Positions 7,446-13,723 of a stretch of DNA of 21,719 nucleotides are shown one piece after another. This DNA comes from Lachnospiraceae bacterium (GTDB taxonomy: Bacteria > Bacillota_A > Clostridia > Lachnospirales > Lachnospiraceae), in assembly GCA_009774465.1 (NCBI GenBank), contig VSNT01000069.1, positions 1 through 21,719 on the forward strand. Direction: 5' to 3'. Below the pieces are notes generated by a model, which made no database searches, was not told the DNA's origin, and was given only the letters and a program-made list of their open reading frames with translations. Both the position numbers and the translations under genes were made by a program. Position 1 is the first letter of the stretch, and every line of letters begins with the position of its first letter.

Positions 7446-7667
7446 ATGCAAAATGCAGAAGAAAAGAGAATATCCGTAATACCGGCAAATCCCCAATACG
7501 ACCGAAGCATCAGAGCGGCGGAGAAAAAATTGAGGGTTGCGGCATACTGCCGCGTTAGTACAGAATTAATACAGCAGGAGAGCAGCTATACGGCACAAGT
7601 GGAATATTACAAAGACAAAATAGAAATTGTTAAATGCCAAGATGTGTGGCATACTATTTATAAATAG
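7446..7667 (+). pseudogene. truncated large serine recombinase (N-terminal fragment)
   Basis: The first 60 or so residues match the start of a resolvase-type large serine recombinase: a short leader, then LRVAAYCRVST with the presumed catalytic Ser39, then QESSYTAQVEYYKDKI. The family runs to about 500 residues; here the similarity stops after YKDKI, and 12 unrelated codons lead to a stop at 7665. The rest of the catalytic domain and all DNA-binding parts are missing, so it cannot recombine DNA. A good ribosome binding site (GGGAGGAG, about 7431-7438) remains. It is probably the residue of an integrated element whose body has been deleted, and it marks the region as a former mobile-element site. 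Confidence 0.75.
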
Positions 7668-7684
7668 AAAGGGTGTGTTGTATA

Positions 7685-7852
7685 ATGACGGAAAACCAAC
7701 AGGAAGATGATAAAGTAAAGGACATAAGAAAACTTGAATTTTATAGAATAATTGGTGAAGGATATAAGGCAATGCAGGACGGGAGAACCAGTACAATAGA
7801 AGATGTAAGAGAAAAGCTGAGAAAGCAGAGAATACATAGAAATATGCCATAA
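7685..7852 (+). CDS. 55-residue antitoxin-like protein
   Basis: The small acidic then basic protein begins MTENQQEDDKVKDIRK. The core EGYKAMQDGRTSTIEDVREK has the pattern G..xM..GR....ED that is frequent in RelB/Phd-type antitoxin C-termini and recurs in the neighbour at 8026. AAAGGGTG (7668-7675) lies 9 bases upstream. No toxin gene follows; the next 170 bases (7853-8025) hold only a 43-codon frame beginning at the ATG at 7903 that I cannot assign. Role inferred. Confidence 0.5.
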   Translation: MTENQQEDDKVKDIRKLEFYRIIGEGYKAMQDGRTSTIEDVREKLRKQRIHRNMP

Positions 7853-8025
7853 AATAAAAAGTCAACAGGTTGTTGATGTGATAAGATAGTTGTAGTAAGA
7901 AATTATGGATTTAGATATTGCCATGATTAAAATGGTACCTATTACATATGGGAAAACAGGAAAGAACAGGTTGAGCATTAGTCAGAATCAGAAATGGATA
8001 TATAGGCTAAGAGGGAGTAAACTGT

Positions 8026-8196
8026 ATGGAGGATGAAAATAATAGTATCGATAAAATAGATGAAGCTGCAATGGAGGCTTTATTTTCTGAACTTGATAAA
8101 GGAATTGATGATATGAAGGCAGGAAGAGTTTTTCCTGTTGAAGATGCGTTTCAGATAATTGATGACATGTTGGATAGGGAGACTAATCAAGAGTGA
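8026..8196 (+). CDS. 56-residue RelB/ParD-like antitoxin
   Basis: The protein begins MEDENNSIDKIDEAAMEALF and has the core ELDKGIDDMKAGRVFPVEDA, resembling the RelB/Phd-type antitoxin pattern (GxxDMKAGR....ED). GAGGGAG (8011-8017) lies 8 bases upstream of the ATG. The stop TGA (8194-8196) overlaps a GTG at 8193 in the manner of coupled antitoxin-toxin pairs, but the following frame holds only what looks like the last strands of a toxin (8190-8252). The antitoxin therefore appears intact while its partner is gone. Confidence 0.55.
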   Translation: MEDENNSIDKIDEAAMEALFSELDKGIDDMKAGRVFPVEDAFQIIDDMLDRETNQE

Positions 8197-8252
8197 TTCT
8201 ATATGCGGCAGAGGAGAATACAGTATGGATCATTTTTAGAGTCTTGATGTTA
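8190..8252 (+). pseudogene. possible C-terminal remnant of a RelE/ParE-type toxin
   Basis: The frame overlapping the antitoxin stop reads RVILYAAEENTVWIIFRVL. It resembles the last two beta strands of RelE/ParE toxins (pattern YRViYav.en.v.Il.v.h). The preceding 70 or so residues of a toxin are absent, and the frame continues into the separate Rpn-tail gene. The match is short, so this is a tentative reading. Confidence 0.3.
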
Positions 8253-8282
8253 AACAAGAAAGAGATTTCGGGAGAGGTTTAT

Positions 8283-8444
8283 ATGAGCAATTTGGGACAG
8301 GCAATTGAAGAGGAAGGCATTGCGATTGGGGAAGCAAGAATTATATTAAATATGTACAAGAATGGATTTACAACGAAGCAGATAGCGGCTGCCAGCGATA
8401 AGGATATAAGAGAGATAGAAGCTATTGTTGAGGCGGCTAATTAA
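8283..8444 (+). CDS. free-standing Rpn C-terminal tail (RpnS-like)
   Basis: A 53-residue protein (MSNLGQAIEEEGIAIGEARI, then ILNMYKNGFTTKQIAAASDK) aligns with the last 60 or so residues of the Rpn protein at 5249-6205. By hand, 32 of 50 aligned positions are identical, with one 4-residue gap. The nuclease domain is absent. The ATG has its own ribosome binding site (GGGAGAGG, 8270-8277) 5 bases upstream. In described Rpn systems this tail is translated alone and inhibits the full-length nuclease. The gene could be an orphan inhibitor or just the surviving end of a second rpn gene. An in-frame extension reaches back to a GTG at 8193. Confidence 0.6.
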   Translation: MSNLGQAIEEEGIAIGEARIILNMYKNGFTTKQIAAASDKDIREIEAIVEAAN

Positions 8445-8531
8445 CCATATTGATTTAACTAAAAGAATTGCCGATCACTGTATGGTAAATTGCTGTGGCT
8501 TATTAAAAAGTGAAGATTGAGGAGAAAAGAG

Positions 8532-8783
8532 ATGCTAACAGATGAAATAAAAAAGGGTGAATCTGTCAATGTCGAGTTTAAACGTGAATTGCCTCAAAAG
8601 AGCGAAAGATATATAAAAAGCGTTATTGCATTTGCAAATATTGCGGGCGGAAGAATTGTCATTGTCGTAGATGATGAGACACATGAAATAGTGGGTGTTG
8701 ATAAGGATGGTGTTTTAAGACATCTTATAATGAGGGATATGTGCAGTTTACTGCAAAGACAGACTTGGTATCACATTACATGA
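8532..8783 (+). pseudogene. truncated AlbA_2 (Schlafen-type) domain protein
   Basis: Residues 1-60 match the start of AlbA_2-domain proteins (formerly Schlafen AAA_4): a GESVNVEFKRELP motif, then the conserved KSVIAFANIAGGRIVIVVDDE and EIVGVD. The family usually exceeds 350 residues and continues into an ATP-binding and winged-helix part. Here similarity ends near GVDKD (about 8707), and the frame closes after 83 residues with unrelated sequence. The usual IVIGVDD reads IVIVVDD. GAGGAG (8519-8524) is 7 bases before the ATG. It is probably non-functional. Confidence 0.7.
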
Positions 8784-8881
8784 AAGAGTTGGGTGCCAAA
8801 ATGATAGATTGGCATACCTTATATATTGACTCATATGGTGCCATTGCATTGATTAATAAATATTTTAAAGTGGGTGAGTGA
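8705..8881 (+). pseudogene. coding-like fragment without a start, function unknown
   Basis: An open frame (+2 relative to the AlbA_2 remnant) reads EGYVQFTAKTDLVSHYMKEL, GAKMIDWHTLYIDSYG, then AIALINKYFKVGE and a stop at 8879. The composition looks like a folded protein's C-terminus. It has no ribosome binding site, though an internal ATG exists at 8780. Its stop lies 1 base before the ATG of the gene at 8883, as in coupled pairs, so it may be the end of a lost partner gene. I do not recognise the family. Confidence 0.35.
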
Positions 8882-8882
8882 T

Positions 8883-9071
8883 ATGATAGTAGCAGAGAGA
8901 AAGCCAAAAACTTTTATGGATAAGTTTGATAAATTTGGTGAAGAAATGCCAGACGGAAGATTAACGGCACCTTCTGATGGTAAGGTATATCGTTTGAGAG
9001 AGGCGATATTGCTATCCAAACAGCTTGGAAGACCACTGACACAGGAAGAACTAAAAGGATTTGAAGTATAA
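8883..9071 (+). CDS. small hypothetical protein, 62 residues
   Basis: The protein (MIVAERKPKTFMDKFDKFGE, then the tail LLSKQLGRPLTQEELKGFEV) is well composed and probably folded. I do not recognise a named family. Starts are possible at ATG 8883 or GTG 8874; neither has a strong ribosome binding site (GGGTGAG, 8872-8878, is the best), so expression may depend on translation of the upstream frame ending at 8881. It could be another antitoxin-like protein, by neighbourhood only. A terminator follows at 9086. Confidence 0.5.
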   Translation: MIVAERKPKTFMDKFDKFGEEMPDGRLTAPSDGKVYRLREAILLSKQLGRPLTQEELKGFEV

Positions 9072-9085
9072 TGGTCAAAATAAAA

Positions 9086-9118
9086 CCTCCAAGTCAACCA
9101 AGATTTGGGGGCTTTCTT
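9086..9118 (+). terminator. intrinsic terminator, homologous to that after rpn
   Basis: CCTCCAA (9086-9092) pairs with TTGGGGG (9105-9111; one G-T pair), then CTTTCTT. The loop GTCAACCAAGA is nearly the same as in the terminator at 6222, indicating shared descent. Confidence 0.65.
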
Positions 9119-9120
9119 CT

Positions 9121-9538
9121 GCCCATTTCATTTTCGGAAAACCCACCCGAAAATAGCAAACTATGGTAAAATTGCAGTTAGCAGCAAGCACCATAGCAAA
9201 GAGCAGATCACAAATCAGACCGAAGCCAGTCAAGGACTTGCCTATCAACACAATTTTTATCTTTTCTATGGCGGGTGCATCAAGGCGCAGGCGCATCTTT
9301 ATCGCACACTCGTGGAACGTAGAGGTAATAATAAAGATGCATGGTGTCTGCCTAAAGGCATGCATGATAGAATTAGAAAGAGGTGGGAATGAGATTGAAA
9401 GAGGAAATGAGGTAAAATTTGAATCATAGGATTAAAGCAATAAAAAACTGTTTGAAGCTGGCAAATAGCCGAAGAATATTATGTCAAAGACATGTATTAG
9501 TATTGCGGAAAATTATTTAATAAAATATTTATTTTACG
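9121..9538 (+). other. gene-free stretch
   Basis: About 420 bases hold no gene I can support. An 8-bp inverted repeat ATTTTCGG / CCGAAAAT lies at 9130-9154. Several overlapping frames of 85-96 codons exist on both strands (9105-9429 +, 9075-9365 -), but none has a convincing ribosome binding site or a recognisable domain. Confidence 0.4.
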
Positions 9539-9553
9539 TATCAAAATTTGATA
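9539..9553 (+). promoter_or_regulatory. LysR-type operator candidate
   Basis: The 15-bp palindrome TATCAAAATTTGATA (7-bp arms around one central A) lies 37 bp upstream of the LysR gene at 9590. It fits the T-N11-A dyad used by LysR regulators and suggests autoregulation. A possible -10 (TATGAT, 9552-9557) overlaps its right edge. Confidence 0.45.
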
Positions 9554-9589
9554 TGATAAAAAGGAAATAACTAAAGGGGGCAAACCGAA

Positions 9590-10483
9590 ATGGAACTTCG
9601 GGTTTTACAATATTTCCTTGCGGCGGCAAGGGAGGAAAACATTACGAAAGCAGCGGCGCTTCTACATATCACACAGCCAACCCTGTCCCGTCAGCTCATG
9701 CAGATGGAGGAGGAACTTGGCGTAAAACTGTTCCGCAGAGGAAAGCATAACATTCTGTTGACAGAAGAGGGAATGCTCCTTCGGCGGCGTGCCCAGGAAA
9801 TTGTTGATCTGGCAGAAAAAGCAGCAAAAGAAGTAAAGCGTGAAGAGGAAATGGTTTTGGGAGAAATTTCCATTGGATGTGGAGAAACACAGAATATGAA
9901 GCCTCTTTCCGAAATGATTGCTTCTTTTAGACAAAAATACCCTGATGTAAGCTTTAACATTTATACAGCGATTGCGGATGATGTAAAAGAGCGACTGGAA
10001 AATGGGGTTTTGGATATGGGGCTTTTATTGGAACCGGTAGAAGTCAGCAGATACCATTATCTGCGAATGCCTTTAAGGGAAAAATGGCAGGTGCTGATGC
10101 GCAGGGATTTCCAGTTGGCGGAAAAACAGAAGATTACTCCGGGCGATCTGGAAGGTATTCCTCTGATTATGGCAAAGCGTCAGTCTGTACGGAATGAGCT
10201 GGAAAACTGGTTTGGCCATGACAAAGAAAAACTCGATATTGTGTCGACCTGCAACCTTTCTCATCATAACCAGTCTATTATGGTGGAAAGCGGCATTGGT
10301 GTGGCGTTAGTAATGGAATTTGCCTGTAGTCAGGATACCTTATGCCTGCGGCCTTTAGATCCGGAGATAGAAAGCGGCTGTGTTCTGGTCTGGAAAAAGA
10401 ATTTGACACTTTCGCTGGCAATGCAGCGGTTTTTAGAATATGTGAAAGAGTATTTAACGGAAAAAGAAAATTTAGAAGAATAA
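9590..10483 (+). CDS. LysR-family transcriptional regulator
   Basis: A 297-residue LysR-type regulator of normal length. The N-terminal winged helix-turn-helix spans about residues 1-60 (LQYFLAAAREENITKAAALL, HITQPTLSRQLMQMEEELGV). A linker helix follows (EIVDLAEKAAKEVKREEE), then the periplasmic-binding-protein-like effector domain (about 90-297). AAAGGGGG (9573-9580) sits 9 bases before the ATG. A strong terminator follows the gene, so it is transcribed alone and probably controls the promoter at 10599 of the flavodoxin/cupin genes next to it. The effector is unknown. Confidence 0.93.
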   Translation: MELRVLQYFLAAAREENITKAAALLHITQPTLSRQLMQMEEELGVKLFRRGKHNILLTEEGMLLRRRAQEIVDLAEKAAKEVKREEEMVLGEISIGCGETQNMKPLSEMIASFRQKYPDVSFNIYTAIADDVKERLENGVLDMGLLLEPVEVSRYHYLRMPLREKWQVLMRRDFQLAEKQKITPGDLEGIPLIMAKRQSVRNELENWFGHDKEKLDIVSTCNLSHHNQSIMVESGIGVALVMEFACSQDTLCLRPLDPEIESGCVLVWKKNLTLSLAMQRFLEYVKEYLTEKENLEE

Positions 10484-10505
10484 GCAGGATTTCTAACAGG
10501 AGATA

Positions 10506-10552
10506 AAAGACTGCTGCAAATGGCTGGTTCAGCATTTTGCAGCAGTCTTTTT
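10506..10552 (+). terminator. strong intrinsic terminator
   Basis: AAAGACTGCTGCAAA pairs with TTTGCAGCAGTCTTT around a 15-nt loop and continues into T5. It ends the LysR transcript; the A- and T-rich flanks would let it work in both directions. Confidence 0.9.
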
Positions 10553-10598
10553 GTCTTGGAATACATAAAAGGCATTTCTTTGTATGCAGAATGGGTAT

Positions 10599-10627
10599 TA
10601 GACATTTAATTACAGCAGACTTATAAT
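10599..10627 (+). promoter_or_regulatory. promoter of the lipoprotein flavodoxin gene
   Basis: TAGACA (10599-10604) and a perfect TATAAT (10622-10627) are 17 bp apart. The leader would be about 47 nt. It may also drive the cupin gene and the genes after it. Confidence 0.65.
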
Positions 10628-10680
10628 GAATTTATTCCTAAAGAAAGTAAGAATTCAGCACCTTTGGATTAAGGAGAGTA

Positions 10681-11373
10681 ATGAAAATGAAGAAAATTAT
10701 CTTAGTAATTATGGTTGGTATGTTGGTGTTTTCACTGGCAGGATGCGGTAAGAGTGAGACGGAAAACAGAGGAGAGATTGCTGACGTGAATGAAAACACG
10801 ACAAGACAGGAAACCGCAGGAACGGTTCTTGACGCAGAGCTGGAAAGCAGTGCGACAGGCGAATCAGAGACCGAATCTGCGGTGGCAGGCGGCAGTAATG
10901 TGCTGGTGGTGTATTTCTCATGGTCGGGAAATACGGAAAATGTTGCAAATGCTATTGTGAATCAGACAGGAGCGGATGTCTTTGAAATTGTTCCGGAGGA
11001 AGCCTATACCATCGACTATAATGCGCTTTTAGATATTGCAACACAGGAAAAGGAGAGTGGAGCCCGTCCGGCAATTGCAGGAAGCATAGAGGATATTGCC
11101 CAATATGATATTATTTATGTGGGGTATCCCAACTGGTGGAGTGATATGCCGATGATTCTGTATACTTTTTTTGACAGCTATGACCTTTCCGGTAAGATGA
11201 TTGCACCGTTTTGTACCAGCGGAGGGAGCGGTCTGTCAAATACGGTGAACAGTATCAGAGAACTGGAACCGGATGCAGATGTCCTTGAGGGGCTTCATAT
11301 TGGCAGTTCCTCCGCATCCGATCCGGAGAATATGGTAAGCGACTGGCTTGGCAGACTTGGGCTTGTGGAATAG
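10681..11373 (+). CDS. exported lipoprotein flavodoxin
   Basis: A flavodoxin-fold FMN protein anchored outside the membrane. The 230-residue protein has a basic N-terminus, a hydrophobic stretch and the lipobox SLAGC with Cys22. An unstructured Glu/Ser/Thr-rich linker (about 23-72) follows. The flavodoxin domain runs from VLVVYFSWSGNTENVA (about 74-89, FMN phosphate loop SWSGNT) to the end. YVGYPNWWSDMP and FCTSGGSGLS are typical of the flavodoxin_4 branch. It probably carries electrons outside the cell membrane. AAGGAG (10671-10676) serves ATG 10681 or, at better spacing, ATG 10687. A cupin gene follows after 38 bp. Confidence 0.9.
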   Translation: MKMKKIILVIMVGMLVFSLAGCGKSETENRGEIADVNENTTRQETAGTVLDAELESSATGESETESAVAGGSNVLVVYFSWSGNTENVANAIVNQTGADVFEIVPEEAYTIDYNALLDIATQEKESGARPAIAGSIEDIAQYDIIYVGYPNWWSDMPMILYTFFDSYDLSGKMIAPFCTSGGSGLSNTVNSIRELEPDADVLEGLHIGSSSASDPENMVSDWLGRLGLVE

Positions 11374-11411
11374 AGAAAAATAAAATATGAAGAAAAAAGG
11401 AGAACTTGATT

Positions 11412-11849
11412 ATGAAGATTAACAATAAAGAAGAATTTAACAGACAGAATGCATTTGGACTGGGACAGGAGAACACAGCATTTGCACAGTATTTTATTGG
11501 CAATTCTTATCTGAATCCCCTTACAAATCCGAAGGAAACATCAGTGTTTCTGGCAAATGTTACCTTTGAGCCGGGATGCCGGAATAACTGGCACATCCAT
11601 CATGCAAAGAGCGGCGGCGGCCAGCTTTTAATCTGCACGGCGGGCAGTGGATGGTATCAGGAGGAAGGAAAAGAGGCAGTCAGCCTTGAACCGGGTATGG
11701 TTATCACGATTCCGGCGGAAGTGAAGCATTGGCATGGTGCAAAGGCAGGCAGTTGGTTCTCCCATATCGCGGTGGAAGTTCCCGGTGAGGAGACAAAAAA
11801 TGAGTGGTGCGAGCCTGTGGATGATGAGGCGTATGGAACGTTGGGATAA
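11412..11849 (+). CDS. cupin-domain protein
   Basis: A single-domain cupin of 145 residues related to the cupins found with carboxymuconolactone decarboxylase proteins. Metal ligands are visible: His61 and His63 (NWHIHH), Gln71 in the place of the usual Glu, and His106 in IPAEVKHWHGA. The function is not fixed by sequence; family members are small metal-dependent isomerases, oxygenases or sensors. ATG 11412 is chosen because AGGAG (11398-11402) lies 9 bases before it, while a TTG at 11406 is too close. It follows the flavodoxin gene and is probably cotranscribed. The related two-domain CMD protein lies at 13724. Confidence 0.88.
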   Translation: MKINNKEEFNRQNAFGLGQENTAFAQYFIGNSYLNPLTNPKETSVFLANVTFEPGCRNNWHIHHAKSGGGQLLICTAGSGWYQEEGKEAVSLEPGMVITIPAEVKHWHGAKAGSWFSHIAVEVPGEETKNEWCEPVDDEAYGTLG

Positions 11850-11879
11850 TTGTTTGATACAGGGCCAGGCTTGAGGCAG

Positions 11880-11916
11880 CAGGGCCCAGTGTATGACAGG
11901 ATTTGCTCGGGCCCTG
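11880..11916 (+). repeat. inverted repeat at a deletion junction
   Basis: CAGGGCCC (11880-11887) and GGGCCCTG (11909-11916) form a perfect 8-bp stem with a 21-nt loop. It has no T-run and ends exactly where the cyclophilin-like remnant begins, so it may mark or have promoted the deletion. Confidence 0.5.
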
Positions 11917-11917
11917 A

Positions 11918-12049
11918 AATTCTCTGGTGATTTATTATGATACAAATTCATGGAATTTTACAAGGATAGGAAAGATTGAAGGTGTGACGGGGGAGGAACT
12001 TCTGGATGCCCTTGGCAGCGGAGACGTGACGGTTACGTTTTCTTTGTAA
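11918..12049 (+). pseudogene. C-terminal remnant of a cyclophilin-like protein
   Basis: An open frame without a start reads NSLVIYYDTNSWNFTRIGKI, then EGVTGEELLDALGSGDVTVTFSL and a stop at 12047. This is the typical end of the small cyclophilin-like fold proteins that accompany flavodoxins in Clostridia (usual ending TRIGKI...LGSGxVTVTF). The family is about 110-130 residues, so about two thirds is missing. A TGA directly precedes the frame. A complete but divergent family member is at 16276. Confidence 0.65.
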
Positions 12050-12156
12050 AGTGTGAGAAGAATGCCCGAAAAGCGGCATTCTCCGCACAGATTTGAGATT
12101 CTGCTGAAGCGGAATCATGGGGGTTAGAGTGAAACGGATTTGGAAGGAGTAATAAG

Positions 12157-13512
12157 TTGTTTAGTAATAAAGATTTGAAAAATCTGATTATCCCGCTGTT
12201 TCTGGAGCAGCTCCTTACGATTCTTGTTGGACTGGCGGATACTTTTGTGATCAGTTTTGTAGGTGAAGCTGCAGTATCCGGAGTATCCCTTGTCAATTCC
12301 TTTAATACGATATTTATTTTCCTGTTTACGGCTCTTGCTTCCGGCGGCGCAGTCATTGTAAGTCAGTATATTGGACGCCAATCCATTGGACGCCAATTTA
12401 TTGGCGGTAAAAAGATGGCAGAGGCAGGGGAGGCGGCGAGTCAGTTACTGATGATTTCCACGGTTTTTTCAGCGTGCATTGTCATTCTGCTTCTGCTGTT
12501 TGGAAAATCAATTCTTAGGCTGATATTCGGACGAGTGGAGGAGGACGTTATGGAGGCATGTGTGACATACCTTCGTATTTCTGCCTATTCCTACCCGGCG
12601 CTTGCAGTCTATAACGCAGGGGCGGCGCTTTACCGCAGTATAGGGAAGACCAGCGTTACCATGTATATTGCAGTTGTTTCCAACGTGATTAACGTAATCG
12701 GCAATCTGATCGGTGTATTTGTTCTCCATGCAGGGGTGGCGGGGGTTGCATATCCTTCCCTGATTGCAAGAATGTTTTCAGCAGCGGTTGTAACAATTCT
12801 TTGTTTCCGAAAAGAGAACGATGTATATTACACAAAAAGGTGGATATGCAGATGGAACGCCGGACTTTTGAAACGTATTTTAAGGATTGCGGTTCCTAAC
12901 GGTGTGGAGCAGGGGATCTTCCAGTTTGTCAAGGTGGCGCTCAGCAGCATCGTTGCTTTGTTCGGAACCTATCAAATTGCGGCAAATGGAATTGCGCAGA
13001 GTATCTGGTCCCTTGCGGCGCTGGTCTGTGTGACTATGGGGCCTGTGTTTATCACGGTGATTGGTCAGTGTATGGGTGCGGGAGATGCCGGGCAGGCGGA
13101 ATATTATTTTCACAGGCTGCTGAAAGTGACGGTTCTGTTTTCAGTGGTATGGAATACAGCAGTTTTTGCTGTAACGCCCGTCATTATGCCGTTTTTTGAT
13201 GTGGCGCCGGAAACAGGGAGATTGACAGTATGGCTGGTTTTGATCCACAATGCTTTTAACTGTATTGCATTTCCATTTGCAGATCCGTTAGGAAAGGGGC
13301 TGCGGGCGGCAGGCGATGTGAAGTTTACAGTGGTCTGGTCGTTGATAACGACCATTGGCGTGCGGCTTCTGGCATCGGCCCTGTTTGCCATTATATTTGA
13401 TATGGGCGTGATCGGAATTGCGCTTGCCATGAGCCTGGACTGGTGTGTCCGGGCGGTGGTATTTTATATCCGCTTTAAGGGTGGAAAGTGGAAGAATTAT
13501 CAGTTAATTTGA
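12157..13512 (+). CDS. MATE-family multidrug/cation antiporter
   Basis: A 451-residue integral membrane protein with about 12 predicted membrane segments in two halves, the arrangement of MATE (DinF/NorM-like) exporters that remove drugs or metabolites in exchange for Na+ or H+. Family features include the start KDLKNLIIPLFLEQLLTILV, the segment GLADTFVISFVGEAAVSGVS, and the second-half start RILRIAVPNGVEQGIFQ. Translation begins at a TTG (12157), with AAGGAG (12144-12149) 7 bases upstream; no nearer ATG fits. An in-frame 15-bp tandem repeat adds residues at SQYIGRQSIGRQFIGGKK, where relatives have SQYIG followed directly by the charged loop. The substrate is unknown. Confidence 0.9.
   Translation: MFSNKDLKNLIIPLFLEQLLTILVGLADTFVISFVGEAAVSGVSLVNSFNTIFIFLFTALASGGAVIVSQYIGRQSIGRQFIGGKKMAEAGEAASQLLMISTVFSACIVILLLLFGKSILRLIFGRVEEDVMEACVTYLRISAYSYPALAVYNAGAALYRSIGKTSVTMYIAVVSNVINVIGNLIGVFVLHAGVAGVAYPSLIARMFSAAVVTILCFRKENDVYYTKRWICRWNAGLLKRILRIAVPNGVEQGIFQFVKVALSSIVALFGTYQIAANGIAQSIWSLAALVCVTMGPVFITVIGQCMGAGDAGQAEYYFHRLLKVTVLFSVVWNTAVFAVTPVIMPFFDVAPETGRLTVWLVLIHNAFNCIAFPFADPLGKGLRAAGDVKFTVVWSLITTIGVRLLASALFAIIFDMGVIGIALAMSLDWCVRAVVFYIRFKGGKWKNYQLI
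12370..12407 (+). repeat. in-frame 15-bp tandem repeat inside the MATE gene
   Basis: ATTGGACGCCAATCC (12370-12384) is followed by ATTGGACGCCAATTT (12385-12399) and the start of a third unit, ATTGGCGG (12400-12407). Each unit is itself a short palindrome (ATTGG-ACG-CCAAT). The repeat encodes IGRQS-IGRQF-IGG. Gain or loss of a unit keeps the reading frame. Confidence 0.8.
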
Positions 13513-13556
13513 GAATAAGCGATATTCTATTGTTTGGGAAAGGAATGGTAAAAAGT

Positions 13557-13705
13557 ATGGATATTTTAGTTATTGAGAGCAGCCCTCACAAAAAGGGTTC
13601 ATCGAATCTGCTGGCGGAGCATTTTATACAGGGTGCGGTACGGTTTCCATGACAAAGGGTACGGAGTTTCCAAAGCAGGCGTATGAACTTGGAAAATCAT
13701 TATAA
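13557..13705 (+). pseudogene. internally deleted NAD(P)H-dependent FMN reductase
   Basis: The first part (13557-13652) reads MDILVIESSPHKKGSSNLLA and EHFIQGA, the start of flavodoxin_2/FMN-reductase-like oxidoreductases with the SPHKKGSSN flavin-phosphate loop, then runs to a stop. In another frame, 13649-13705 reads MTKGTEFPKQAYELGKSL and a stop, matching the usual C-terminus of the same family. About 130-150 middle residues are missing, so one deletion probably joined the two ends near 13643. The remnant sits between the MATE and CMD genes. Confidence 0.7.
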
Positions 13706-13723
13706 GAAATGGGGGTATTAGAA

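Noticed and set aside
8193..8282. Longer form of the Rpn-tail gene starting at GTG 8193
   Set aside because: The first 30 codons look like toxin debris, while ATG 8283 has its own binding site and matches the internal start in the full Rpn gene.
9105..9429. Overlapping ORFs of 85-96 codons on both strands (9105, 9163 +; 9075-9365 -)
   Set aside because: No ribosome binding site, no recognisable domain, and the frames disagree; possibly old debris.
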